Shown here one piece after another: positions 1 through 8,393 of a stretch of 51,070 nt of DNA. A program made the translations under genes and the position numbers. Source of the stretch: RBG-16-42-24 sp964396785 (GTDB taxonomy: Bacteria > Patescibacteriota > Microgenomatia > UBA8517); the NCBI GenBank assembly GCA_964396785.1, contig CAYNFU010000003.1:1-51070 (forward strand). Direction: 5' to 3'. A model generated the notes under the pieces. That model had not been told where the DNA came from. It worked only from the letters and a program-made list of their open reading frames with translations, and ran no database searches. Within the stretch, counting starts at the first letter, position 1; every line of letters starts with the position of its first letter.

Positions 1-70
1 ATGGAACGGTACGGTCCTTGGTGACCGTCATAACCATGGCAGATTTTTTCTTAGTTACTTCTGCTGGCAT
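1..70 (-). CDS. Start of an unidentified gene (3' part outside window)
   Basis: An ATG at 70-68 opens a reading frame that stays open to the left edge, giving only 23 residues (beginning MPAEVTKKKS). That is too little to assign a family. It lies just beyond the terminator that closes the rpsG operon, so it should be separately transcribed. A GATAAT box at 83-78 lies 8 nt before the ATG, which would give a leaderless or near-leaderless mRNA. It does not look like the start of EF-G or EF-Tu, the genes usually found after rpsG. Confidence 0.4.
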   Translation of the reverse strand, partial: MPAEVTKKKSAMVMTVTKDRTVP

Positions 71-87
71 ATTAATAATTATCGCAC

Positions 88-113
88 AAAAAACCGGAAG
101 ACTATCCTTCCGG
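88..113 (-). terminator. Intrinsic terminator after rpsG
   Basis: A perfect 7-bp stem (94-100 pairing with 107-113, CCGGAAG/CTTCCGG) with a 6-nt loop is followed on the minus strand by six T residues (93-88). This is the classic Rho-independent form. It sits about 18 bases past the rpsG stop codon and closes the rpoB-rpoC-rpsL-rpsG unit. Confidence 0.85.
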
Positions 114-130
114 AGAATAAATGGAAAAAT

Positions 131-610
131 TTACCACCTAAAATGACTGAATGCACGGTTGGCCTCAGCTACTCTCTCCATATCCTGGCGTTTTTTAACC
201 GCCGCTCCCTCCCCGTTTGAGGCAGCCATAATCTCTGCCGCAAGCTTCTCGCCAAACGTATGAAATTCCGAATTGGAACGGTCCTGTGCGGCTTTGATTA
301 GCCACCTAATCCCTAGGGACTCTCGTCTAGGACCGCGGACACTCATTGGTACCTGGTAAGCCGCACCCCCAACTCTTCTGGGACGCACTTCCATTGTGGG
401 CTTAATATTCTCAAGGGCTGAATTAAAAACTTTGAGTGCGTCGTCTTCCGCTTTTTCCTTAATCAGCTCAAATGCCCTATAGACCTCCTTCTCGGCAACA
501 CTCTTTTTACCATCCCTCATTATCCTATTTACAAGCTTTGTCACTACCTTATTCCCATAAATAGGGTCCAAGGGAATTTTTCTTTCTCTTACTGGGCCTT
601 TTCTTCCCAT
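131..610 (-). CDS. rpsG: 30S ribosomal protein S7
   Basis: This 159-residue protein is S7, which nucleates assembly of the 30S head by binding the 3' domain of 16S rRNA and lies near the E site. The family signature is clear: the basic N-terminus (MGRKGPVRER), the DPIYG element, the VRPRRVGG beta-hairpin region and the RGPRRES/WL segment, with FSHFRW at the C-terminus. Length is normal for bacteria. The ATG lies 3 nt after the rpsL stop, so the two genes are translated from one message. There is no well-placed Shine-Dalgarno sequence. It is the last gene of the rpoB-rpoC-rpsL-rpsG unit; the usual downstream fusA/tuf genes are absent. Confidence 0.97.
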   Translation of the reverse strand: MGRKGPVRERKIPLDPIYGNKVVTKLVNRIMRDGKKSVAEKEVYRAFELIKEKAEDDALKVFNSALENIKPTMEVRPRRVGGAAYQVPMSVRGPRRESLGIRWLIKAAQDRSNSEFHTFGEKLAAEIMAASNGEGAAVKKRQDMERVAEANRAFSHFRW

Positions 611-613
611 ATA

Positions 614-1093
614 TTAAGCGGGTGTCTCCGTAGGCGTAGGTTCGGCTGCTACTGGAGCTGCCGCTTTTTGTGCCATGGGAGTACCCCCTCCTTTCTTTGC
701 GCCATATCTGCTTCTTCCGGCTTTCCTTCCCACAACTCCCGTCGTATCGTATTTGCCCCGTACAACCTGATATTTGACCCCGGCTAGGTCTTTGACCCTT
801 CCACTGCGAACTAATACTATCGAATGCTCAGCGAGCTCGTGTCCCTCACCGGGAATATATGCCGTTATTTCCTGTTTATTGGAAAGCCTTACCCTCGCCA
901 CTTTTCGGAGTGCCGAATTTGGCTTTCTGGGAGTCATTGTTCGCACAGCCAAGACTACCCCCCTCTTAAATGGGGAGGCTACTTCTCCAAACTTTCTGTC
1001 TTTTGCAGAAAACCAGCGCCTTAGAGCCGCTGTTTTGGTCTTCTTGACTATCCTTTTTCTGCCGTGCCTAACTAGTTGAGAAATTGTTGGCAT
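614..1093 (-). CDS. rpsL: 30S ribosomal protein S12, with insertion and Pro/Thr tail
   Basis: S12 sits at the decoding centre of the 30S subunit. The conserved core TPRKPNSALRKVARVRL (residues 54-70) and the later GEGHELAEHS and GRVKDLAGV loops are intact, including the lysine (K57) matching the classical streptomycin site. Two things are unusual. About 13 extra residues (roughly 25-39) separate the N-terminus from the KRGV motif, and the usual cysteine of KRGVC is valine. The protein also ends in a low-complexity tail (PVAAEPTPTETPA). The gene starts 11 nt after rpoC and is followed 3 nt later by rpsG. The start MPTISQLVRHGR fits the family. Confidence 0.96.
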   Translation of the reverse strand: MPTISQLVRHGRKRIVKKTKTAALRRWFSAKDRKFGEVASPFKRGVVLAVRTMTPRKPNSALRKVARVRLSNKQEITAYIPGEGHELAEHSIVLVRSGRVKDLAGVKYQVVRGKYDTTGVVGRKAGRSRYGAKKGGGTPMAQKAAAPVAAEPTPTETPA

Positions 1094-1104
1094 AAATTGC
1101 TATT

Positions 1105-4100
1105 CTATAATGAACCTGCCTTTAGCGGCAACCCTTCACTCTTGGCAACTTCTTCTTTTACCACCACTTCCTGTCCGGACATTATAAGAGCCGCCCTCTC
1201 GGGAGTAACGGGGATGAGGCGCCCGATAATAACATTTTCTTTGAGTCCCAAAAGCCTGTCTTCCCGCCCCAATAGAGCCGATTCGGTCAATACGTCAGTT
1301 GTCTGCTCGAATGACGCTGCCGATAGCCAGGACTCCGTGTAGAGGGCGCGTCGGGTAATTCCAAGTACTACCTGTTGAGCACTCGCCGGCTCTCCCCCGG
1401 CTGCCAGAACTTTTTCATTTTCCTCCTCAAAGGTAGCCTTTTCGACTATTTCTCCAGGGAGAAGATGCGTATCTCCCGGGGTAACGATCCTAACTTCGTC
1501 ACTCATTTTCCTGACAATCACCTCAAAGTGCTTGTCATTTATGGGAATTCCTTGGGACTCATAAACCTTTTGTATTTCATGCACGAGATACTCTTGGGAT
1601 TCCCTAAGCCCCCTTATCGAAAGAATTTCTTTGATATCAAGTGCCCCCGCAGCAAGCTGGGTTCCTGCGTCAATTAGCTGCTTATCAGAAACCGCCAGTT
1701 TTACGGTCTTTGGGATAAGATAGTTTCTTTCCTCAATCGGCTTCATCTCGGTATTTGTGACCGTCACCTTCCAACCTTCTTCTGTCTCGGCTACCCTCAC
1801 CTTACCCGGGATTTCGGAAAGAGGAGAAAGGGCTTTGGGAGTTCTTGCTTCAAAAAGCTCCTCCACTCGGGGAAGTCCCTGGGTAACGTCGAGCCCAACA
1901 ATTCCACCAGAGTGCTTGGTCTTTAAGGTAAGCTGAGTTCCTGGCTCTCCAATTGATTGAGCCGCAATTACCCCAACCGGGGTTCCCAATTCCACATATT
2001 TTTTATTGGATAGGTCTAGTCCATAACATTTGGAACAAAGTCCGTATCTTGACGTACAGGTAAGGGGAGAGCGAACAATAACTTCAGTAATCCCTGCAGC
2101 TTCTATTTCAGAAGCTTTCTCCTCGGAAATTACTTCACCTTTAGGAACTATAACCTTGCCTCGTGGTGTGGTTATATCATCAAGCCCTACCCTGCCTATA
2201 ATTCTTGAGCTAAAAACGCTGGGTCGGATACTCTTTTTGATGGCAAAACCCTCGCTGGTTCCGCAATCGTCAATCCTAATTATCATATCGTGGGCAACGT
2301 CAACTAACCTACGGGTAAGATATCCCGCGTCTGCTGTTTTTAATGCTGTGTCGGTTAGACCCTTTCGGGATCCCCTTGAGGATGTAACATATTCGAATAC
2401 CGATAGCCCCTCCCTAAAGTTAGACTTAACCGGAAGCTCAACGATTTTCCCTAAAGGGTCAACAATTAGACCACGAATTGCCGCAAGCTGTTTCAATTGA
2501 TCACGCGAGACTCGTCCAGCTTTCGCCTCAATTACGACCTTAATAGGATTATCATCATCCATCGCCTCCCAGGTTTTGTCTGCCAACTCCTCTGTAGCTT
2601 CTATCCAAACCTCGGTAGAAAGGCGTTTTCTTTCCTCTACCGTAATTAGCCCATTAGTAAAGTTCTTTTCAATCTCTGCTACACGACCTTCCGCCTCCTT
2701 CAAAAGTTCATTTTTTTGGGGTAAAACCTCGGCGTCGAAAATTCCGAAAGATAGACCCGAGACGGTGCCTCCCATAAATCCGAGCGTCTTTATTGCGTCG
2801 ACCATTTCAACTACCCTCGCTTTCTCCAGGGAATCATAGGCTTCGGTAAAGAGTTTCTTAATAACTCCAGAGTTAACGGGTTCATTCACATAAGGGAATG
2901 TCTCCGGTAAAACCTCGTTAAAAAGAACACGTCCTACGGTTGTCTCTATAATTTTTCCGTCAAGCCTTAAAGAAATTTTCTGCCTAAGCTCGAGTTTGCC
3001 CGCCTGAAATGCCATTATCGCCTCGTTTACGTCGCCAAAAATAGTCTCGGAGGCGGGAATCCTTTTGTCTTCGCTAGTAAAATAATAAACCCCTAGTGCC
3101 ATCTCTTTTGAGGAAGGCGTAGAAATTGGCGATCCGTCGGCGGGTCTTAGTAAGTTATTCTCAGGCATCATTAAGTTTTTTGCTTCTTCTATTGCTTTAT
3201 TGGAAAGAGGCACATGAACAGCCATTTGGTCTCCGTCAAAGTCGGCACCAAAACCTGAACAAACTGCGGGGTGAATCCTTATGGCGCTACCCTCAATCAA
3301 AACCGGATAAAATGCTTGAATTGAGAGCTTGTGCAAGGTGGGAGCCCTATTTAGAAGTACCGGGTGGTTTTTGGTAATTTCCTCCAAAATGTCAAAAACC
3401 TCTGGCGGCTTTTTGTCGAGCATGTTTTTGGCACTTTTAACATTGGGGGCAATTCCTCGAGATATCATCTCCCTTAGTACAAAAGGCTTAAACATTTCAA
3501 GTGCCATATCTTTGGGAAGTCCGCATTGGGAAAGCTTAAGCTCGGGCCCTACAATAATTACGCTTCTTCCCGAATAATCGACCCTCTTACCCAAAAGATT
3601 TTGTCTGAATCTTCCTTGCTTTCCGCGAAGCATGTCAGAAAGACTTCTTAATACCTGCTTTCCACGGCCCCTCCTTGTAGCCTTTCTTTGTGAAGCGTCA
3701 ATTAGTGAGTCGACCGCCTCCTGAAGCATTCTCTTTTCGTTTCTTAGAATAATCTCTGGTGCACCAAGGGCAATTAGGTGTTTAAGACGATTATTTCTAT
3801 TGATTACTCTCCTATAAAGGTCGTTAAGGTCGCTTGTAGCAAAGCGGCCACCTGATAGCTGAACCATGGGTCTTAGGTCAGGAGGAAGAACCGGCAAGAC
3901 CTTAAGTATCATCCAAGAAGGATGAATTCCCGTCCTTCTTAATCCGTCAATAATTTTTAGTCTTTTGGCAAGCTTAATGTACTTTGTAGTTGCTCCTTTA
4001 ACGTCTTCTATTTCGGTTCTAAGAGCGGCTGCCATCTCCTCGATATTTACTTTCTCGACCGCGGAAAGAACTGCTTCAGCTCCCATTTTTGCGACCATAA

Positions 4101-4893
4101 AACTCGCCGCCCCGTGGCTTGCAAGTTCGTCGTACTCCTCCTCTGACAAAACGGACATTGGGCGAAGATTTTTGACAAGGGACATAAGGTTGTCAAAAAG
4201 TTGGCCTGTTTTTTCTAGAGTTCCTTTCTCCTCCTCGGTAACCGCTGCTTCTTTTTTTCTCGCGTCAAGGTCGATCTCAGAAATGGCCAAAGACGCCTGT
4301 TCCTTATCTTTAACCTTCCCTTTAATCTTTTCTTTGGCATCTTCCGCCTCGGAAGAGAGTACCTCTTTTTTTGCCTTGAAGGATTCTATAATTTCTTTTT
4401 CCCTACCTTCCCTAACTTTCTTAAGGGCAACCATTGCACCTTCCTTTTCTTTATCGTTGACCTCTGTAACCAGATATCTTGCAAAATAAATAACTTGCTC
4501 AATTGCCCTTGGGGGGACATTAAGGACCAAAGAGATTTTCGAAGGGGCCCCTTTGAAAAACCAAACATGAACAACCGGAGTGGCAAGAGTTATGTGGCCC
4601 ATTCTTTCGCGTCTTACCCTTGATTGGGTAACCTCTACCCCACACTTGTCACAAATTACCCCTTTATACCTTATCCTTTTATATTTCCCACAATAACACT
4701 CCCAGTCCTTAGTGGGCCCAAATATTCGCTCGTCAAAAAGTCCGTCTTTTTCGGGTTTTAAGGTTCTATAATTTATTGTCTCGGGTTTTGTAATCTCTCC
4801 CCTTGACCACCTTCTGACTTCCTCAGGAGAGGCTAGCTTGATTACCAAACTTTTAAAGTCAACTAGGTTTCTGAGGTCCGATAGTTGTTCCAT
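1105..4893 (-). CDS. rpoC: DNA-directed RNA polymerase subunit beta'
   Basis: The 1262-residue beta' subunit carries the polymerase active site. Residues C66, C68, C81 and C84 form the N-terminal zinc ribbon. The catalytic loop ADFDGDQMAVH (550-560) holds the three metal-binding aspartates (551, 553, 555). The residue before it is glycine where the nearly universal motif has asparagine (NADFDGD). The second zinc site (CGTSEG with CTSRYGLCSKC) is present towards the C-terminus, followed by the GEPGTQLTLKT segment (trigger loop/bridge helix region). An Ala/Glu/Lys-rich stretch near 150-230 looks like a lineage-specific coiled insertion. Its ATG shares one base with the rpoB stop (TAATG), indicating translational coupling. 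Confidence 0.98.
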   Translation of the reverse strand: MEQLSDLRNLVDFKSLVIKLASPEEVRRWSRGEITKPETINYRTLKPEKDGLFDERIFGPTKDWECYCGKYKRIRYKGVICDKCGVEVTQSRVRRERMGHITLATPVVHVWFFKGAPSKISLVLNVPPRAIEQVIYFARYLVTEVNDKEKEGAMVALKKVREGREKEIIESFKAKKEVLSSEAEDAKEKIKGKVKDKEQASLAISEIDLDARKKEAAVTEEEKGTLEKTGQLFDNLMSLVKNLRPMSVLSEEEYDELASHGAASFMVAKMGAEAVLSAVEKVNIEEMAAALRTEIEDVKGATTKYIKLAKRLKIIDGLRRTGIHPSWMILKVLPVLPPDLRPMVQLSGGRFATSDLNDLYRRVINRNNRLKHLIALGAPEIILRNEKRMLQEAVDSLIDASQRKATRRGRGKQVLRSLSDMLRGKQGRFRQNLLGKRVDYSGRSVIIVGPELKLSQCGLPKDMALEMFKPFVLREMISRGIAPNVKSAKNMLDKKPPEVFDILEEITKNHPVLLNRAPTLHKLSIQAFYPVLIEGSAIRIHPAVCSGFGADFDGDQMAVHVPLSNKAIEEAKNLMMPENNLLRPADGSPISTPSSKEMALGVYYFTSEDKRIPASETIFGDVNEAIMAFQAGKLELRQKISLRLDGKIIETTVGRVLFNEVLPETFPYVNEPVNSGVIKKLFTEAYDSLEKARVVEMVDAIKTLGFMGGTVSGLSFGIFDAEVLPQKNELLKEAEGRVAEIEKNFTNGLITVEERKRLSTEVWIEATEELADKTWEAMDDDNPIKVVIEAKAGRVSRDQLKQLAAIRGLIVDPLGKIVELPVKSNFREGLSVFEYVTSSRGSRKGLTDTALKTADAGYLTRRLVDVAHDMIIRIDDCGTSEGFAIKKSIRPSVFSSRIIGRVGLDDITTPRGKVIVPKGEVISEEKASEIEAAGITEVIVRSPLTCTSRYGLCSKCYGLDLSNKKYVELGTPVGVIAAQSIGEPGTQLTLKTKHSGGIVGLDVTQGLPRVEELFEARTPKALSPLSEIPGKVRVAETEEGWKVTVTNTEMKPIEERNYLIPKTVKLAVSDKQLIDAGTQLAAGALDIKEILSIRGLRESQEYLVHEIQKVYESQGIPINDKHFEVIVRKMSDEVRIVTPGDTHLLPGEIVEKATFEEENEKVLAAGGEPASAQQVVLGITRRALYTESWLSAASFEQTTDVLTESALLGREDRLLGLKENVIIGRLIPVTPERAALIMSGQEVVVKEEVAKSEGLPLKAGSL

Positions 4894-7800
4894 TATACTT
4901 TTCCCTCCTCAATTTCCATTGGTCCCCCCGGAGCGGTTAGCTCCTCGGTTGCAACTACCTCAGCCCCGGCTGCTTGGGCTAGTTCCTCGGCCTGACTTCC
5001 CACTTCCTCTTCTTCTTTAGCGGCAACAGCGCCTTTTGCATCCAACGAAAGTCCCAGTGAATTTAATTCTCTAACTAGTACCTTAAACGACTCGGGAACC
5101 GTGGCTTCAGGTATATCTACCCCCTTAACAATCGCCTCAAATGCCCGGGCGCGACCTAGAATGTCGTCGGACTTTATAGTAAGCATCTCCTGAAGTACGT
5201 ATGCTGCGCGGTGAGCTTCGAGTCCCCAAACCTCCATCTCACCCAAGCGCTGCCCTCCCATTTGGGCTTTTCCACCAAGTGGCTGTTGGGTTACCAAAGA
5301 ATATGGCCCGGTTGAGCGGGCGTGAGTTTTATCCTCGACCATATGATGAAGTTTCATTATGTAGCTAATCCCTATGACGGTATCTTCCTTAAATGGTTCA
5401 CCGCTTCTGCCGTCAAAAAGTCTTGCCTTACCCGAAACGGGGAGACCAACATCTTTAAGTTCCTTAGTAATTAATTCCTCACCTATTTTGTCAAAAACCG
5501 GGAGCGATGCCTTTTCACCCTTTTTGGAAAGAGCCCAGCCAAGATGGCACTCAAGAAGTTGCCCGAGGTTCATTCTAGCAAGGACCGAAAGTGGTGAGAT
5601 TACGATATCAATCACCGTTCCGTCTGCCAAATACGGCATGTCGGCAACGGGCATAATTTTTGAAATTACTCCCTTGTTTCCGTGGCGTCCCGCAACCTTA
5701 TCACCCACGGTAATTTTTCTCATTTGGGCAGCCTTGACAATTACTTTTCTTATTACCCCCGGGCCCAGTTCGTCTCCCTTTTCGCGGTCTAAGATACTAA
5801 CATCAACCACAATCCCCCGCTCTCCGTGCGGGACGCGAAGAGAGGTGTCTCGAACCTCCCGCGCCTTCTCTCCGAATATTGCCCTTAAAAGTCTCTCCTC
5901 CGAGGTTAGCTCCGTCTCTCCTTTTGGAGCAATTTTTCCAACCAAAATATCATTAGGGCCAACTTCCGCCCCAATAACCACAATCCCATCCTCCGCCAAG
6001 TTGGCAAGTTCAGCCTCTGAAACGTTGGGGATGTCCCGGGTTAACTCTTCGGGTCCCAGTTTGGTATCAACCACCTCAGCCTCGTATTCTTCAATATGAA
6101 TTGACGTTAATAAGTCTGCCTTAACTAACCTATCGGATACCAAAATCGCATCTTCAAAACCATATCCGTCAAGAGAGGTATAAGCGATAACCAAATTTTT
6201 CCCCAGGGCAAGCTCTCCCGAATCAACCGCCGGCCCGTCTGCCAAAAGATCTCCTTCCTTAACCTTATCTCCCGGAGCGACTCTCACTTTTTGGTTGTAA
6301 CATGTCGAGTGCGAAGTCCTTCTAAATTTTGTTAAAGAATAAACCTCCCGCCTGCCACCGTCTGTTACTTCAACGTCTTCCAAATTCGACCCTTCGGCTT
6401 TCTTATCAAGTTTTACTACTATTTTTTCGGAATCCGCATATTCGACGCGCCCAGGGTGGAGAGCCCTTATCATTCTTCCCATTCCCTTGGCAATTTCTTC
6501 TTCCATTCCGGTTCCAACGTAAGGAGTTTCGGGTGAAACTAGCGGAACCGCCTGGCACTGCATGTTAGACCCCATGAGAGCCCTATTTCCTTCGTCGTGG
6601 GCCAGGAAAGGAATGAGGGATGCGGAGGCCCCAACCACCTGTCTTGGAGTAACGTCAATAAGATCGATAAGCTCTTTGGGTCCTTCAATAAAGCTTCCTT
6701 TGTATCTTAGGGGGACTCTTGCGTCAATTACCTCTCCCCGGCTGTCAATTCCAATCCCCGAATGAGTAACGTAATAATCTTCTTCATCGTCAGCCGTTAT
6801 ATAGATAACCTCGTCAGTTACTTTAACTTTTGTCTTTCTGCCGAATTTTACCTTTTCAACCTTTCTATACGGGGCTTCTAAAAAGCCGAATTCATTTATC
6901 CTCGCGTAAAGCGCAAGATGGGTAACGAGTCCTATATTTGGTCCTTCGGGAGATTTTACCGGATCGATTCGGCCGTATTGTGAAGAATTGACGTCTCTTA
7001 TCGAGAAGCTTGCCCTCTCGCGATTTATACCTCCCTGACCAAGTACGGAAACCTTCCTCAAGTTTTCAATTTCAGACAAGGGATTTGTATCGTCTAGTAT
7101 GGTGGAAAGTTGGTTTGATCGGAAGAATTCATTGAGGGACGCAATTAGGGGGCGGGCATTAATTAAACTAGCCGGGAGGGGCTTATCATTGGGAGAAATT
7201 AGACTCATTTTCTCCTTGACGCTTCGCTCAAGTCTAAGTAGCCCCACCCGAAAAGCATTTGTGGCGACGAGCTCTCCGACACGCCTTAAGCGTCTATTTC
7301 CCAGATGATCAATGTCATCCACCCTGCCCTTCCCGTTTTGCAGGTTAATAAGGTAAGTTAGTGCTCCGATTATGTCTTGGCGAGTAAGAATCCAAGTCGC
7401 TTTTTCATTTGGAAGGGTTAAACTCAAGCGCTTATTTATCTTGAATCGGCCGACTTTTCCCAAGCTATAGCGTCGGGGATCAAAAAATAGTCCATTTGCC
7501 AAGGCGTCGGCATTGTCAAGTACAACCGGCTCCCCAGGTCTCATTTTTCGGTAAACCTCAAGAAGTGCCTCTTCTCGACTTTTTGACGGGTCTTTTTCCA
7601 GAGTTTTACCTATATATTTGTGGATTGCATCGGTATCAATGCTTGCGAATGCTTCCGTTATTTCAGCGTCAGTAGTTAAGCCTAAAATTCTAAGAAGAAC
7701 CGTTGCGGTTACTTTTCTACGTCTGTCGATCCTGGCTGCAATTACGTCGTTTCTTCCAACCTCAAATTCCAGCCAAGTCCCGTGCAAGGGGCGTACCTCA

Positions 7801-8267
7801 GCTTTATAGAGCATCCTGCCTGAGGACGGTTCAAGTTCTCCCGAGAAATAAACGCCGGGGGAGCGGACTATCTGATTAATTACGGCTCTTTCAATGCCGT
7901 TTATGATAAAGGTTCCCCGAGAAGTCATTTGAGGAATGTCTCCCAAAAAAACTTCCTGAGAAACTTCTTTGCCGGTTCTTTTGTTAATAAGATTCGCATT
8001 AATTTTAAGGGGAGATGAGTATGTCAAACCTTTTTCTTGAGAAGAGCGGGGGGAACTCCCTGGGAGTCCAAGGCTGGGGTCTTTGAGAACGAGTTGCCAA
8101 TTCTTACCCGTAAAGTCTTCAATCGGAGAAATTTCAATAAGTTCTTCGGAGATGCCCTGAGTCAAAAACCATTGCCACGATTCTCTTTGGATGAGCGATA
8201 AATCAAGCTCTGGTAAATTTTTTTCTGGTTTTCCAAAATTTCGGCGGTTTAGTGTTTTTGCGACCAT
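4893..8267 (-). CDS. rpoB: DNA-directed RNA polymerase subunit beta
   Basis: The 1124-residue beta subunit pairs with beta' to form the catalytic core. Family hallmarks include KSPEGPNIGLV, GDKVAGRHGNKGV, LARMNLGQLLE and the C-terminal QPLGGKAQMGGQRLGEMEVW. In the rifampicin-binding cluster (residues 386-410), the residues matching E. coli Q513, H526 and K527 are T389, N402 and L403, while D516 and S531 equivalents are kept. An acidic Ala-rich tail ends the protein. It is the first gene of its operon, with a consensus promoter 80 bases upstream; rplJ/rplL, usually just upstream, are not here. No Shine-Dalgarno sequence precedes the ATG. Confidence 0.98.
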   Translation of the reverse strand: MVAKTLNRRNFGKPEKNLPELDLSLIQRESWQWFLTQGISEELIEISPIEDFTGKNWQLVLKDPSLGLPGSSPRSSQEKGLTYSSPLKINANLINKRTGKEVSQEVFLGDIPQMTSRGTFIINGIERAVINQIVRSPGVYFSGELEPSSGRMLYKAEVRPLHGTWLEFEVGRNDVIAARIDRRRKVTATVLLRILGLTTDAEITEAFASIDTDAIHKYIGKTLEKDPSKSREEALLEVYRKMRPGEPVVLDNADALANGLFFDPRRYSLGKVGRFKINKRLSLTLPNEKATWILTRQDIIGALTYLINLQNGKGRVDDIDHLGNRRLRRVGELVATNAFRVGLLRLERSVKEKMSLISPNDKPLPASLINARPLIASLNEFFRSNQLSTILDDTNPLSEIENLRKVSVLGQGGINRERASFSIRDVNSSQYGRIDPVKSPEGPNIGLVTHLALYARINEFGFLEAPYRKVEKVKFGRKTKVKVTDEVIYITADDEEDYYVTHSGIGIDSRGEVIDARVPLRYKGSFIEGPKELIDLIDVTPRQVVGASASLIPFLAHDEGNRALMGSNMQCQAVPLVSPETPYVGTGMEEEIAKGMGRMIRALHPGRVEYADSEKIVVKLDKKAEGSNLEDVEVTDGGRREVYSLTKFRRTSHSTCYNQKVRVAPGDKVKEGDLLADGPAVDSGELALGKNLVIAYTSLDGYGFEDAILVSDRLVKADLLTSIHIEEYEAEVVDTKLGPEELTRDIPNVSEAELANLAEDGIVVIGAEVGPNDILVGKIAPKGETELTSEERLLRAIFGEKAREVRDTSLRVPHGERGIVVDVSILDREKGDELGPGVIRKVIVKAAQMRKITVGDKVAGRHGNKGVISKIMPVADMPYLADGTVIDIVISPLSVLARMNLGQLLECHLGWALSKKGEKASLPVFDKIGEELITKELKDVGLPVSGKARLFDGRSGEPFKEDTVIGISYIMKLHHMVEDKTHARSTGPYSLVTQQPLGGKAQMGGQRLGEMEVWGLEAHRAAYVLQEMLTIKSDDILGRARAFEAIVKGVDIPEATVPESFKVLVRELNSLGLSLDAKGAVAAKEEEEVGSQAEELAQAAGAEVVATEELTAPGGPMEIEEGKV

Positions 8268-8297
8268 CGGTTTTTATGGAATTTTCAACACAAAATC

Positions 8298-8315
8298 CCC
8301 GCTAAAGGATGCGGG
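8298..8315 (-). other. Short hairpin in the rpoB leader
   Basis: A 5-bp GC-only stem (8298-8302 with 8311-8315, CCCGC/GCGGG) with an 8-nt loop lies in the predicted 72-nt rpoB leader. On the minus strand the following bases are only moderately T-rich, so it may be an mRNA-stability or regulatory hairpin rather than a terminator. No ribosomal-protein binding site could be recognised. Confidence 0.35.
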
Positions 8316-8345
8316 ATGAGCGTAACCTAAGTACGCCTAGAGAGG

Positions 8346-8373
8346 ATTATATCCAAATAGTTGGCCTTGTCAA
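8346..8373 (-). promoter_or_regulatory. rpoBC-rpsLG promoter
   Basis: A -35 TTGACA (8373-8368) and a -10 TATAAT (8351-8346), both perfect matches to the housekeeping sigma consensus, are separated by 16 bp. Transcription would begin near 8339, giving a leader of about 72 nt before the rpoB ATG. The -35 and much of the spacer are almost identical to the promoter of the gene upstream at 9609-9637. Confidence 0.85.
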
Positions 8374-8393
8374 TAGTTCAATTATAAGCGGGC

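Noticed and set aside
774..1079. Plus-strand open frame opposite rpsL, and similar long frames opposite rpoC, rpoB, ftsK, pnp and dnaK
   Set aside because: They lie wholly inside conserved genes on the other strand, show no family resemblance and are Ser/Pro/Leu-rich, as expected from reverse reading of conserved coding sequence.
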